Source: Alphaproteobacteria bacterium
GTDB lineage: Bacteria; Pseudomonadota; Alphaproteobacteria; Rickettsiales; SXRF01
Direction of reading: 5' to 3'
NCBI GenBank assembly: GCA_025362975.1
Contig: JANYES010000011.1
Span: 255,581-319,580, forward strand
DNA length: 64,000 nt
Both the position numbers and the translations under genes were made by a program. Of the stretch, positions 8,291-17,543 are shown piece by piece. Under the pieces are notes generated by a model. That model worked only from the letters and a program-made list of their open reading frames with translations, had not been told where the DNA came from and made no database searches. The first letter of the stretch is position 1. Every line of letters begins with the position of its first letter.

Positions 8291-11017
8291 TTATGACACT
8301 CCGTGTGAGCCGCTGCCGTCGCGGTTGAAGCTTTTATACGCCTGGGTGAAATCGCCCACTGACATGTTATACGCATAAACCGGCATGATCGGCGGCACGC
8401 GTTCGGGCGTGGTGAGCAACGTGCCGAGCTGTTTCTTGCGATTCGCGCCGGTTTCACTATCGATGCCGTTGCGCAGCAGCAGCGCGCCCTTGATATCTTG
8501 CAGCAGCATCGTTTTATTGCCCTTGAAGCCCGCCATCAAATCGTCGACCGCTTCATTGGCCCGCCCGGCGGAATCCGCCTCATGGTAATTGACATAGCGG
8601 ATACCGTTCTGGTTCAGCAAGCGTGCGAGGTTGTCGTTGATATCCCCGCCAACGGCAACGATCTTCTTGCTTTCAAAATTCGTGACCAGATGCAGCGGCT
8701 CGGCGCTGCCGTTATCGTTTTTGACCATCAGCGTCGTCATGCCGATTTTGCTGTCGGAGCGGTTTTCGGAGATTTTGACCGATTCATCCGAAGGCTCGGT
8801 ATGCACCGAAGGTGCAGTATTGAACAGCATCGTCGCATTTTTCTTCAGCAGCGTCGGCACGGACAGTGCAATCAGCACCGCCTCATTGCTCTCTAATTGC
8901 TCCGCCGGAAACTCCGCCGGATTGTTCTTCTTATCCGCTGGCAACGAATCTTTGAGCGTCATGCGCTTGAATAATGCATTCGTTTTGCCTGACGGCACCA
9001 CCATCTGCCGCACGTCCGCAGGCTGGGCTGCTCCTTGCAAATCCACCTGTTCCGCCTGTTTAAGCGCAGCCTGCACCAACTGCGGCGTCACGGTGGCGCG
9101 GATGTCCTCATCGCTGCCCGTGGGCGCCGCGCTGATTGTATGATCAATAAGCACTTCTTGCAGCTTCTTGGCCTGATAGGTTGGGTTCAGCAGCAGGTTC
9201 ACATCGTAAAGCGAGGCGATGGAAGCGCGCCTGTTGGCCGCCGCGTCCTTAAAATCTGCCTTTCCGATACCGTGTTTGGCCGCCAGTTGCAGCGCCATTT
9301 TATACACTTCATCGGTTTCATTTTCCGGGATTTTCAGCGTCACATGATCGGCAGGCACGACCACGTCATGCAACCAGTTTAGCACAAACTGCTCTAAGCG
9401 CTTGCCGCGACTGCCCAGGCGTTCTTCCAGCGCCACCTTATGCGGCGTGGCGTTGGGCGTGCGCCCTTCGGCGAAGCCCGCGTAGCTCACGTTGTCGGAT
9501 TTTTTGCCTTCCGGCATCATGATGCTGGATTTCTGCAACATCTTGGTGACGAGGCGAAGGTCGATTTCAATTTTCGACAGATAATCCGCATATTCAGGGC
9601 TGATCGAGGTTTCCGCCGTTTTATACGCTTCTGATTCAGGGTCGGTAAGCTGGCGCAGGCCATTGAAAAACTCACCGAGCTGCTCGGACATCTGCAAAAT
9701 CTTTTTTGCACTTTGGATATTGATAATTTCTTCCTGCGGCACGTTCTTCTTTTCACTATCGTCTAGCGCGGCGGTGCGGTATTTTTTCAGCACCTTGGCG
9801 AACAATTCCGGGTTGGCGTCGAATTCCTTTTTGGCGGAATAGTAGATCTGCGCCAGTGGCACGCCGGTAATAGCCTGTGCAATCCTGTCAGTATAATCGG
9901 CGATGGTGGCATCCGGCACTTTCTTGAAATCGAGCGCTTCCCCGGCGCGGGATTTGAGCGCGCGGTCGAACGAATCGCGGTTTTCAAGTCCCTTGGATTT
10001 CGGGTTCGACGTGGAATTCACGCGATACGTCAGCGGCAATTTTTCCCGTTTAAAGTGGAACGGCTTGTTCTGCCCGCCAATCACGTCAAGGTTATTCTCA
10101 TCCGAGTTAGACAGGAACGCCACGAAATCGTACAGCTTCGGCAATGTACCTGCTTTGGCGAGGTTGATTTCATCGAGCAGGATGGGCCGTCCATAATCCG
10201 CCGAGGTCGGATCGGCGGCGCGGATGGCGATGCCGTCGCGGGTGGTAATCCCGATTTTGCTGATGTCGCTGGTCACCGCGATGCCTTCAATTTCGCACAC
10301 GCGCAGGATGATGCTTTGCATCACTTTCTTAAACTGCTCCTGTTCTTCCACCGACTCACCCTGCACGCGCACGGCGTTCCAGTCGATACTCACGACACCC
10401 GGCCGGTTAGGCTCGCCTTTTTCTTCATCACCTTCATGGAAAGCATCGCCCAGCACGCGCTTCAGCAACTGCTTGCTATCGTCTGACAGCCCTCGTTTCG
10501 GGTTGACGTTACCTTCGTAAATCTTAGCGTCGATCGCCGCTTTTTCCTTATTGGCCGCCGAGGTATCGAACACGATTTCGCAGAAAATGCTGCTCATGTC
10601 CGTGCCGGTGCAGTTCAAAATCAGCGCGCCCTTCGGGTGCGCCAGCTTGCCGAGCATTTTATTCATAAAACTTTTGCCTGCGCCCGGGGGGCCTTCGTAG
10701 TGGCAGTAATAACTATGCTTGTCCCAGTCGTCGCGGTAGGGGTCGCGTTCGGCGAGTTCGTGTTTCAAATATGGCAGCATGCTGCGCGTCGGCAGCAGGC
10801 GCATCAGCTCCGCGTACAGGCGGTCCTGCGCGGTGATGCGGTCGTCTTCGCTTTCAATAGCGGTGTTGCCGCTGCGGCTGCGATCTTCGCGGTAGGTATT
10901 GAAAAATATTTTATCCGCTTCGCTTTGCAGCGCATGCATGTGGCCGGTGACTTTATCCTGCATCGGCACGGGCGTGCTGGTTTCACCGAATACGACTTGC
11001 TCTGGGCGTTTTGCCAT
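8291..11017 (-). CDS. Large MoxR-like AAA+ ATPase
   Basis: A 908-residue soluble AAA+ protein from the ATG at 11017. Walker A is GPPGAGKS (about 109-116), Walker B ILLDEINLA (about 279-287), sensor-1 region VNSTSNP (about 333-339), then FDRALKSRAG, which carries the likely arginine-finger region. The Walker A to B distance of about 165 residues is far longer than in ordinary MoxR proteins (about 60), so there is an insertion of roughly 100 residues (about 155-255, charged). About 550 C-terminal residues have no recognisable domain. MoxR ATPases usually work with VWA proteins, and an HExxH/VWA gene lies directly upstream in the same operon. A chaperone-like remodelling role is inferred from that pairing. 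Confidence 0.85.
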   Translation of the reverse strand: MAKRPEQVVFGETSTPVPMQDKVTGHMHALQSEADKIFFNTYREDRSRSGNTAIESEDDRITAQDRLYAELMRLLPTRSMLPYLKHELAERDPYRDDWDKHSYYCHYEGPPGAGKSFMNKMLGKLAHPKGALILNCTGTDMSSIFCEIVFDTSAANKEKAAIDAKIYEGNVNPKRGLSDDSKQLLKRVLGDAFHEGDEEKGEPNRPGVVSIDWNAVRVQGESVEEQEQFKKVMQSIILRVCEIEGIAVTSDISKIGITTRDGIAIRAADPTSADYGRPILLDEINLAKAGTLPKLYDFVAFLSNSDENNLDVIGGQNKPFHFKREKLPLTYRVNSTSNPKSKGLENRDSFDRALKSRAGEALDFKKVPDATIADYTDRIAQAITGVPLAQIYYSAKKEFDANPELFAKVLKKYRTAALDDSEKKNVPQEEIINIQSAKKILQMSEQLGEFFNGLRQLTDPESEAYKTAETSISPEYADYLSKIEIDLRLVTKMLQKSSIMMPEGKKSDNVSYAGFAEGRTPNATPHKVALEERLGSRGKRLEQFVLNWLHDVVVPADHVTLKIPENETDEVYKMALQLAAKHGIGKADFKDAAANRRASIASLYDVNLLLNPTYQAKKLQEVLIDHTISAAPTGSDEDIRATVTPQLVQAALKQAEQVDLQGAAQPADVRQMVVPSGKTNALFKRMTLKDSLPADKKNNPAEFPAEQLESNEAVLIALSVPTLLKKNATMLFNTAPSVHTEPSDESVKISENRSDSKIGMTTLMVKNDNGSAEPLHLVTNFESKKIVAVGGDINDNLARLLNQNGIRYVNYHEADSAGRANEAVDDLMAGFKGNKTMLLQDIKGALLLRNGIDSETGANRKKQLGTLLTTPERVPPIMPVYAYNMSVGDFTQAYKSFNRDGSGSHGVS

Positions 11018-11128
11018 AAAAGCTGCTTCCAAAAAGTTATAGGGGACTATACCCCGTTTTAGCTTAACTGCCAGTAAATATTAATATTTTTTAACTAATT
11101 TTGCCCTTAAATAGTCCGTTCCGTCAGC

Positions 11129-13804
11129 TTATCTTGCCGTACAAGCCGATAACCCGGCACGGCCGATCAGGCCCTCCAGCTCACGCTTCTTTTCAACAAA
11201 GGGTATCCCTCTGCTGATGCTGGTGTTGGCGCGGCGCTTGAGCAGTTCAAGCAATTTTTCATGCATCTCTTCGGCGTTAGAAATATTGACGATATCGATG
11301 TTGCGGTTGCGCCCGGGCCTGTTCACCTCAGCGGCGAATTTTTTAATATCTGGCGCCATCGTAGGCGGCATGTGTTTACCGGCAGCGCCAAGCGCTTCAC
11401 GGTCTACGGTTAAGGCGCAAAAATCGATGGTGACGTTGGGTGCCTGCTCGCCCAGCGCTTTGAGTATTTCTACCCCGCGGCGCTGGTCATTATGGGCCGT
11501 GTCGGAAATGACGAACAAATGCGTTTTGCCGACGAGAAACTTAGAATCGTGTTTTCCCGCAGCGATCAGCCCCAGCGTCTCCTGCATGGCAGGTACTAAG
11601 AAATCCTGTCCCCCACCCTGCGTTTCACGAATACCCGCAATGGCGCGCCCAATGCTGCTCGTGCGGTCGCCGGGTTTGGCAATAACTGTAGGCATGGGCT
11701 GGCCCATCGCAGTGATATACACATTGAAGCCCTCGGACTTGGCCTCCTCATACAAAATACTGCTGATCGCCAGCGCGTTTTCCAGCGGCGCACCTTCCAT
11801 GCTGCCCGATACGTCGATCAGGATGCCAAGGTCAATCGGCGGCGGCACGGTGCGCACCTGCTGCTCTTCATGATAATGCTCGTAATCATTAGGGAACGAC
11901 AGCGGTATGCCCAGGCTTTCTTTCTGCAACCGCTCCGTCACCGAATCCACATCGAGCCGCGATAAATCACCGTCCGGCGGTGTTAGACTATACCCTCCCC
12001 GGGTTTCGACCTCGGTAATCTGCTTGCGCTTGATCTCGCGCAGCATGGCGCGCACTTTGCGGCGCGTAGCCGTGTGCGGGGCGAGGATTTCGTGGTATTC
12101 ATTGATATCAGCCAGCATAATGCCCGCCGCTTCCTCATTGGCTGGCGCACCACCTCCCCCGCTTTTGCCCCCCCTGCCGGAGCCATGCGGCAAATGCTCC
12201 ATCGCGTCGTTCACCAGATCGTCGAGGCTTTCGCTGCCATCATCTTTTTTCTTTTCGTTGTCTTTCTTTTTGTCCTTGCCGTCCTGGCCTTCGTCCTCGC
12301 CTTTTTCACCGCCCTTGCCGTCTTTGCCATCGCGGATTTCACCCGGCGTGGCGCCGGGAATCGGGCAATCGTCGATCTTGATGCCGCCCGGCCCGAAGGT
12401 GATTTCAATCTCATCGCCATCGCCCGGCGGCCCGGGATCCTTGCCCGCTTGTTTATCGGCCATGCGCTTGAGGGCCTTGCGGACCTTGGCGATCATTTTG
12501 CGTAGCTCTTCTTCCTGCTGTTTTTGCATCTCGGGCATCAAATGCGCCATGTAACGATCGAACATGTCTTCAATCACCGCCGCACGCTGCTTAGAAGACT
12601 GAATCAATTGCTCGCGGTATACTGAAGCCCCATGTGTACGCAGCACGCTCGGCTGCAGCTGCAATTCTTCAAGCTTCTTGCAGTTTTCCAACAAATCGCG
12701 CAGCGCCGCCTGCCCGGTGATAAACGTGCCGTCGCCCTCGGGCGATCTAGCTTTCAGCCAGTCGACATTGATACCGATGCTTTTCCATCCCTCGGAGGTA
12801 TTCGGAAAGTAATCGTTATTGCTGTAAAACGCATTACGGATAGCGAATTTCAAGTACGTAACCAGTTCCCCCGTCGTCGGCTTTCCCTTGGACTGCATGC
12901 GCTTGGCATGCGCCACATGCATATCGTGAAGAAGCGTCGTTTCGAAATTATTCACCGACACGCCGTGGTCCTGCATCGAATAGGCGCCGGAATTTACCGC
13001 GAAACGGTTGGCGTAATTATTCTCTGCCTCGTCGAAAATGATAAATCGCATCTGGTGTTCGAGTTCGAGTTTTTTCATCTCGATATAGTCGTTCTCGTCC
13101 CGCGCGCCGGGCTGTTTCTGCATTTCGATCATCTGGTCGCGCAAAGCATCGATCTTGTCGCCGAGGCTGACCGTGCCCATGCCGTGGGCGATTTCGTGCA
13201 TAATAATCGTGCTGGAATGCTCCAGCCCGCAAATCAAACTCCACACAAGGTCGGTATGAATGAAATTGCGCCCCGGCTCGTAAGAGAACCCCACCGCCGG
13301 ATACCCGCCCTGGGGTATCGACCAGCCGATGCGCGTACCGCTGCGGCCCACGCTGTTGGCGATTTCCAACGCATGGTTTCGCAAAAAATCTTTGATTTCC
13401 TTCGGCCGTTCTTCCCGGCTGGTGAATTGCTGCCAGATGCGGCTTTCGGTGAACTCCACATCGCGCACCACTTTCGGCCACGTCATCGATACGTTTTTAT
13501 CCATCTGCACCGTGCCAATCGCCGCACCCCACATCAGCTGCATCAGCGGCGTATCCAATCGCGGGGTTTTCGGAACGGCGCCGCTTTTGAGCATTTCGTT
13601 GGCGTTCAGAATCTCTTCATACAGCGCCGACACCTCTCCGGGAAAATGCCGGTTGGCCGTTTTTAAAATCTCATCGCACAGTTTTTTGAAAGTTTTTTTG
13701 GTAAGCGTCTTCGTCATCATAAGCTCCGCCGCCATGTTGCGACAGGGCTGGGTCGGCTGGTCGGATATATATTGCAGGCTTTTATAATTCGTTGCCGTTG
13801 ACAT
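11129..13804 (-). CDS. HExxH metallopeptidase-like plus VWA domain protein
   Basis: About 891 residues from the ATG at 13804 (GGGTGG 5 nt upstream). Residues 25-250 form a putative metallopeptidase-like domain with HEIAHGMG at about 203-210. A long charged, low-complexity Gly/Lys/Asp/Glu linker follows at about 455-580. The C-terminal VWA domain has an intact MIDAS start DVSGSM at about 664-669 and downstream elements FVISDTAHNDQ and IDFCALTVD. Metallopeptidase-like plus VWA architectures (the DUF2201 type) are known partners of MoxR AAA+ ATPases, and the next gene is such an ATPase. This protein is much larger than typical members. Whether it cleaves peptides is unknown; a third zinc ligand is not obvious, though acidic residues follow. 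Confidence 0.85.
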   Translation of the reverse strand: MSTATNYKSLQYISDQPTQPCRNMAAELMMTKTLTKKTFKKLCDEILKTANRHFPGEVSALYEEILNANEMLKSGAVPKTPRLDTPLMQLMWGAAIGTVQMDKNVSMTWPKVVRDVEFTESRIWQQFTSREERPKEIKDFLRNHALEIANSVGRSGTRIGWSIPQGGYPAVGFSYEPGRNFIHTDLVWSLICGLEHSSTIIMHEIAHGMGTVSLGDKIDALRDQMIEMQKQPGARDENDYIEMKKLELEHQMRFIIFDEAENNYANRFAVNSGAYSMQDHGVSVNNFETTLLHDMHVAHAKRMQSKGKPTTGELVTYLKFAIRNAFYSNNDYFPNTSEGWKSIGINVDWLKARSPEGDGTFITGQAALRDLLENCKKLEELQLQPSVLRTHGASVYREQLIQSSKQRAAVIEDMFDRYMAHLMPEMQKQQEEELRKMIAKVRKALKRMADKQAGKDPGPPGDGDEIEITFGPGGIKIDDCPIPGATPGEIRDGKDGKGGEKGEDEGQDGKDKKKDNEKKKDDGSESLDDLVNDAMEHLPHGSGRGGKSGGGGAPANEEAAGIMLADINEYHEILAPHTATRRKVRAMLREIKRKQITEVETRGGYSLTPPDGDLSRLDVDSVTERLQKESLGIPLSFPNDYEHYHEEQQVRTVPPPIDLGILIDVSGSMEGAPLENALAISSILYEEAKSEGFNVYITAMGQPMPTVIAKPGDRTSSIGRAIAGIRETQGGGQDFLVPAMQETLGLIAAGKHDSKFLVGKTHLFVISDTAHNDQRRGVEILKALGEQAPNVTIDFCALTVDREALGAAGKHMPPTMAPDIKKFAAEVNRPGRNRNIDIVNISNAEEMHEKLLELLKRRANTSISRGIPFVEKKRELEGLIGRAGLSACTAR

Positions 13805-13851
13805 GACCACCCAAGCGCTTCTATTTGCGCCTTATTATATATTAACGCATG

Positions 13852-13885
13852 TTAATAATCCATCGATGACTCAATGGATTATTAA
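13852..13885. promoter_or_regulatory. AT-rich inverted repeat between membrane-protein and VWA genes
   Basis: A perfect 12-bp inverted repeat (TTAATAATCCAT at 13852-13863 against 13874-13885) with a 10-nt spacer. It lies in the 110-nt gap between the stop of the 13915 gene and the start of the VWA gene. It has no adjacent T-run long enough to be a textbook terminator. It could be an operator, a weak terminator or an mRNA-stabilising hairpin. Confidence 0.5.
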
Positions 13886-13914
13886 CAAATAAGATCAATG
13901 GGTTGAATTATTGG

Positions 13915-15924
13915 TTACGTCATAAGCGGATCGAACGACCCCGAACCGCCGAACGCAGCCGCCGGTGAGAACAGCATATCCATCGGCACGTCCTTGAAAG
14001 CGAACCCCGGGAAAGCCGGGCCGGATTTCTTGAGCAGCGCTCCAAAATCCACATCGCGTTTGACATCCGGCACGGGCTTCGCATCCAACACCTGCTCCGC
14101 CTCATTCACCTTGGCAAGCATAGGCGCGGCGCTGCGCAATTGCTCCGGCGTCACTTTAAACGGCGCCACCGCCTTGAACTGGTCTTCATTGAGCGCCACG
14201 CCCGGCTTGCTTTCGGCAATATGTGTCACCTGCAAATTGTTCATATCGGTAAAATCGACACGGAATACAATGGTGCGTGCCGCCGCTGCACCATTGCGTG
14301 AATCCTTTACGGCCATGTTCCATATCTGCTTGCCCGGGGTCGCCAGCGTGCCGCCGAGCATGGCGATTTTATGCGTCTGCAAATCCTCAACCTGAATTTT
14401 TTCCGCATCCATCGCGCGGTTATATTTCGGGAATTCCGTTTTGTGGAATTCCCGCAGGCGCTTATCCAGATCGGAAATGTTGATACGCTCGAAACTCTGC
14501 ACTTCCTGCAACTCCAGCTTCAACGACGCATAATTATGCATCTCCTGCATGATCGCTTTCAAATGCTCGGGAATCTGGTCCTTTGTCGTCATTTCCGTAA
14601 TCGCATCGCGCACCCCGCGCCAGCCGGAATTGCCGAGGTTCTGGTCGGAAATCAGGATATCCAGATCGCTACGGTCCGGCGCATTAGCGTAAGCCAGCGT
14701 TAACCTGCGTTCGATTTCCGGCGCGCTTAAGCGGTCGGGTGCCGGTGGTGGCGCGGGCAACAGGCGCGAGCCAATCGGCCCCAACATCATCTTCGCGTTG
14801 AACTGCATGAGCTGCGCGCCCTTTGACTTCGCCTCATCCACGAAACCGCCGGTCAGCGTGCCGATGCTGATCTTGCCATCCTTCAGCGTCACCAGCTGGC
14901 GGTCGGCGATCTCACGCATGTTTTCGAGAATATACTGCTCCAGGCGCGTCACTTTTTCCGAGAGCTGCGTGTGCTTGTTGGTTTTTCGCTCCACGTGGTT
15001 AGACTCTTCAATTTTGCGTTTCAGATTCGCATCCAGCGTTGGCGTCAGATCTGTAAACGATGTGCCGTCATTACGCGTAAACATCTGCGGCACATTTTCC
15101 GCCGCGCGCAACGTTGAGGTTTCCGCTTCGCTATCGGTGTAGCCGAAGCCTGTGCGTTTCTTGGTTTTCAGCAACTCACGGTCACCCGCGTTATATTTAT
15201 GCGCCTCGCGCCCAAACGCATGCATATGTTCTATGAACACCGAAATCGCCTGCGTCTTCTGGCGCAGATCCTTGTTTTCGGGTTTATTGATATTCAGCAG
15301 CATGCGCGCATTATCGTCCATCGCGTGCCATTTTTTATACAGCTCAGAAGCCGCCGTATCCGGCATCGCCATACCGTCTCGCCCCGTCTGAGGCGAGGGC
15401 ACCGTGGTCGAAGTTTTTGGCGGATTCACCGTCAAATCCTGCAATTTGATTTTCTGCGTAGCAATCGGTACGACCTGAATCGTGCCACCATCGGGCATTT
15501 TGCCCGGAATCGGCTTAAAATTTCCCAGCCCGTCCTTGCTAAACATGTTGATCGCCGCATACCCCAGAAATCCAAGCAGCCCAACCCCCGACACAACCGA
15601 CAGCGTCGCCGAACCCGCCAACGCTCCGCCAAACGCGCCCGCACCTAGCAACGCTAAGCCGCCCAGCAGCCCCGTACTTCCGTATTTGCTAGCCGCCTCA
15701 TCGTTCATGCCGATCGCCTTGAGCAGTTTCGAGCCGATGGTGCCGATCATGTCCATCAACGAATTCTTGTGCGCTTCACGCGCCTTTTTATCCTCTTCCG
15801 ATTCCTTATTGGTACCGGTGATTTTTTCCAGCCAGCTAAGCCCGCGGCCACTATTGGCGTCCTTATCCACGATCCCTGCCCCAACTATGGTTGCTCCTGC
15901 TGCAATTACGACCGGCAAAACCAT
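13915..15924 (-). CDS. Glycine-rich membrane protein of unknown function, first gene of AAA+/VWA operon
   Basis: About 669 residues from the ATG at 15924, chosen because GAGGGA lies 8 nt upstream. The N-terminus is hydrophobic (MVLPVVIAAGATIVGAGIV). A glycine/alanine-rich pair of likely membrane helices lies at about 90-140 (LLGGLALLGAGAFGGALAGS, VVSGVGLLGFLGYAAINMF). The remaining 530 residues are soluble, charged and largely helical, with a coiled-coil-prone stretch (LSEKVTRLEQYILENMREIA). No known domain was found. It is the promoter-proximal gene of the five-gene minus-strand operon and could anchor the VWA/AAA+ complex to the membrane; that role is inferred. Confidence 0.75.
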   Translation of the reverse strand: MVLPVVIAAGATIVGAGIVDKDANSGRGLSWLEKITGTNKESEEDKKAREAHKNSLMDMIGTIGSKLLKAIGMNDEAASKYGSTGLLGGLALLGAGAFGGALAGSATLSVVSGVGLLGFLGYAAINMFSKDGLGNFKPIPGKMPDGGTIQVVPIATQKIKLQDLTVNPPKTSTTVPSPQTGRDGMAMPDTAASELYKKWHAMDDNARMLLNINKPENKDLRQKTQAISVFIEHMHAFGREAHKYNAGDRELLKTKKRTGFGYTDSEAETSTLRAAENVPQMFTRNDGTSFTDLTPTLDANLKRKIEESNHVERKTNKHTQLSEKVTRLEQYILENMREIADRQLVTLKDGKISIGTLTGGFVDEAKSKGAQLMQFNAKMMLGPIGSRLLPAPPPAPDRLSAPEIERRLTLAYANAPDRSDLDILISDQNLGNSGWRGVRDAITEMTTKDQIPEHLKAIMQEMHNYASLKLELQEVQSFERINISDLDKRLREFHKTEFPKYNRAMDAEKIQVEDLQTHKIAMLGGTLATPGKQIWNMAVKDSRNGAAAARTIVFRVDFTDMNNLQVTHIAESKPGVALNEDQFKAVAPFKVTPEQLRSAAPMLAKVNEAEQVLDAKPVPDVKRDVDFGALLKKSGPAFPGFAFKDVPMDMLFSPAAAFGGSGSFDPLMT

Positions 15925-16392
15925 TTCACATCCCTCATAGATTTTTTCATTACGCACATGCTACCACCGGCCTTTCAGCGATGGTGTGATGCTTGAATGA
16001 ATTGCAGATGACAGAATTAAGTAAGGGAAAATGACGGAACTGAAATAATCTACAACCAATTATAAAATCTAAATTATTTACCAGATTACAACGCCATCGA
16101 GATACGGTATTTTAAGATTATGCTGGATTACCACGAAGTCGAAACCGGCGCAATTTGCGCGCAAGATGCCAAGGATGCCATACTCGGCGCGGGTGCAAGC
16201 AGGTAAACAACCCGTGAGAGGCGAGTATGTGCGAATTACTCGCAACTGTAATCCTGTTATTTTAATCAATTTTTGTCCTGCGCATGTTGAATCCGGCCAT
16301 AAATTACGCCATTTGCGGTAAATGTTAACAGTAATTACATGGTTTAACGGGTAATATTAACCATCATAATCGGACATATGACGGGGGTTCTA
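15925..16392. promoter_or_regulatory. Divergent intergenic region between the two halves of the accessory cluster
   Basis: This 468-nt gene-poor, AT-rich stretch separates the minus-strand AAA+/VWA operon from the four-gene plus-strand operon and must hold both promoters. Three TTAAC/GTTAA motifs cluster at about 16323-16362, just before the plus-strand start; two are separated by 9 nt, which does not fit the 7-nt CtrA spacing. A 28-codon ORF at 16120-16206 (start MLDYHEV) stays open upstream to about 16066. It could be a gene remnant but has no ribosome site. I see no convincing RNA gene here. Confidence 0.4.
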
Positions 16393-17541
16393 ATGCCTGC
16401 TCACAAAAATATCCACTCTCCTGCTTTCCAGTTTCCGGTCAACCCAGCCAAAGACGCCAGCGGCACACCCGCCGCCGAGACGGCGAGTTTCGTCGTCGCC
16501 AGCGAACCCGCCCAGGGTGTCGTGTCCCCCGACGAGTTGAAAGCCATGATCGCCGGTTTGAAAACTTTCTGTAAAACTTTCGAAGACGAAATTACCGCCC
16601 CGATCAAAGCTCGCGTGTCCGGCAAAGAGTTCGGCGCACAGAAAAACGCCGCCCTCGCCCCATATAAAGCCCAGTTCGACAGCTGGGACGCCCAGATCAA
16701 AACCGCCGAAGAAGCCGCCAAAACCTACGATGCCTTGAAAGATCACGACGATCAGCGCATCAAGCTCGAAGCCGCGCTCACGGGCGCTAAAACCCTCGGC
16801 GAAGCCTTGCCGGAAACCTTCGCCGCGCTGGAAACGGCGTACGCCGACAGCACCGCCAAAGCGCTGATTCCCAAAATCGCCGCGCTTCCCGTGACCGTCG
16901 ACAACGTCGTCGTGCTGGCGGAAATGAGCAACACCAGCGCCAAACTCGTGGCCGATCAAGCCAAGCAATCCGCGCCTGCGCAAAAGAAAATCCTGCTCGA
17001 AGTCAGCAGCGACCTCATGAAAACCGCCAAGAACATCGGCCTGCAAGGCGCGATGGTACTCGGTGCTGTGGCATACGCCTCCACCGACGATGAAGACAAA
17101 ACCGTCACCATCTTAAAAACCGACCGCCAGCAGATCGGCCTGCATCAGGTGCCCGTCGCCGTACGCGACACCTTCGCGCTTGCCAGCGACCACGCAGTCA
17201 AACACAATGGCTCGCGCCGCCAGTGGCTTGCGCCGATCACGATGGCGGCACTGACCAGCGGCAACGAAGCCGTCGCCGACGCCATCATGGGCGCTTCCAG
17301 CGATGCGGCGCGCGCCGACGCCATGAACGAAGCGCTGATGAAACTCTCCGGCGAAGCCACGCTCGACGGCGCGGTTAAAGCGCTCACCCCCGGCGTGCTA
17401 GCCTCCATCAAACCCGACGGCACGCTCGACGCCAGTTCGAAGCTAGTACAAGCGCTGGAAGCACAGTCGCTCTCCACCGTCGTGCAGGCAGGTACGCTTG
17501 AAATCACCTCCCCCACCGCCGACAAGCGGGCCGCGAGGTAA
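16393..17541 (+). CDS. Helical protein of unknown function, first gene of plus-strand accessory operon
   Basis: About 382 residues from the ATG at 16393, which has GGGGG 7 nt upstream; an ATG five codons earlier has no such site. No signal peptide or membrane segment is seen. Composition is alanine/lysine-rich and almost wholly helical, with a coiled-coil-like region (WDAQIKTAEEAAKTYDALKD). A mid-protein segment, LQGAMVLGAVAYASTDDEDK, may be a short buried helix. No family is recognised. It begins a run of four tightly packed genes (gap of 2 nt to the next) facing away from the AAA+/VWA operon, which suggests a shared regulatory region and shared process. Confidence 0.72.
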   Translation: MPAHKNIHSPAFQFPVNPAKDASGTPAAETASFVVASEPAQGVVSPDELKAMIAGLKTFCKTFEDEITAPIKARVSGKEFGAQKNAALAPYKAQFDSWDAQIKTAEEAAKTYDALKDHDDQRIKLEAALTGAKTLGEALPETFAALETAYADSTAKALIPKIAALPVTVDNVVVLAEMSNTSAKLVADQAKQSAPAQKKILLEVSSDLMKTAKNIGLQGAMVLGAVAYASTDDEDKTVTILKTDRQQIGLHQVPVAVRDTFALASDHAVKHNGSRRQWLAPITMAALTSGNEAVADAIMGASSDAARADAMNEALMKLSGEATLDGAVKALTPGVLASIKPDGTLDASSKLVQALEAQSLSTVVQAGTLEITSPTADKRAAR

Positions 17542-17543
17542 TT

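Noticed and set aside
12632-13666. Plus-strand open frame (344 codons) antisense to the VWA gene
   Set aside because: His/Arg/Leu-rich with no domain; the minus frame contains HExxH and VWA motifs.
16324-16362. CtrA binding site upstream of the plus-strand accessory operon
   Set aside because: The TTAA half-sites are 9 nt apart, not the required 7, so the match is not good enough.
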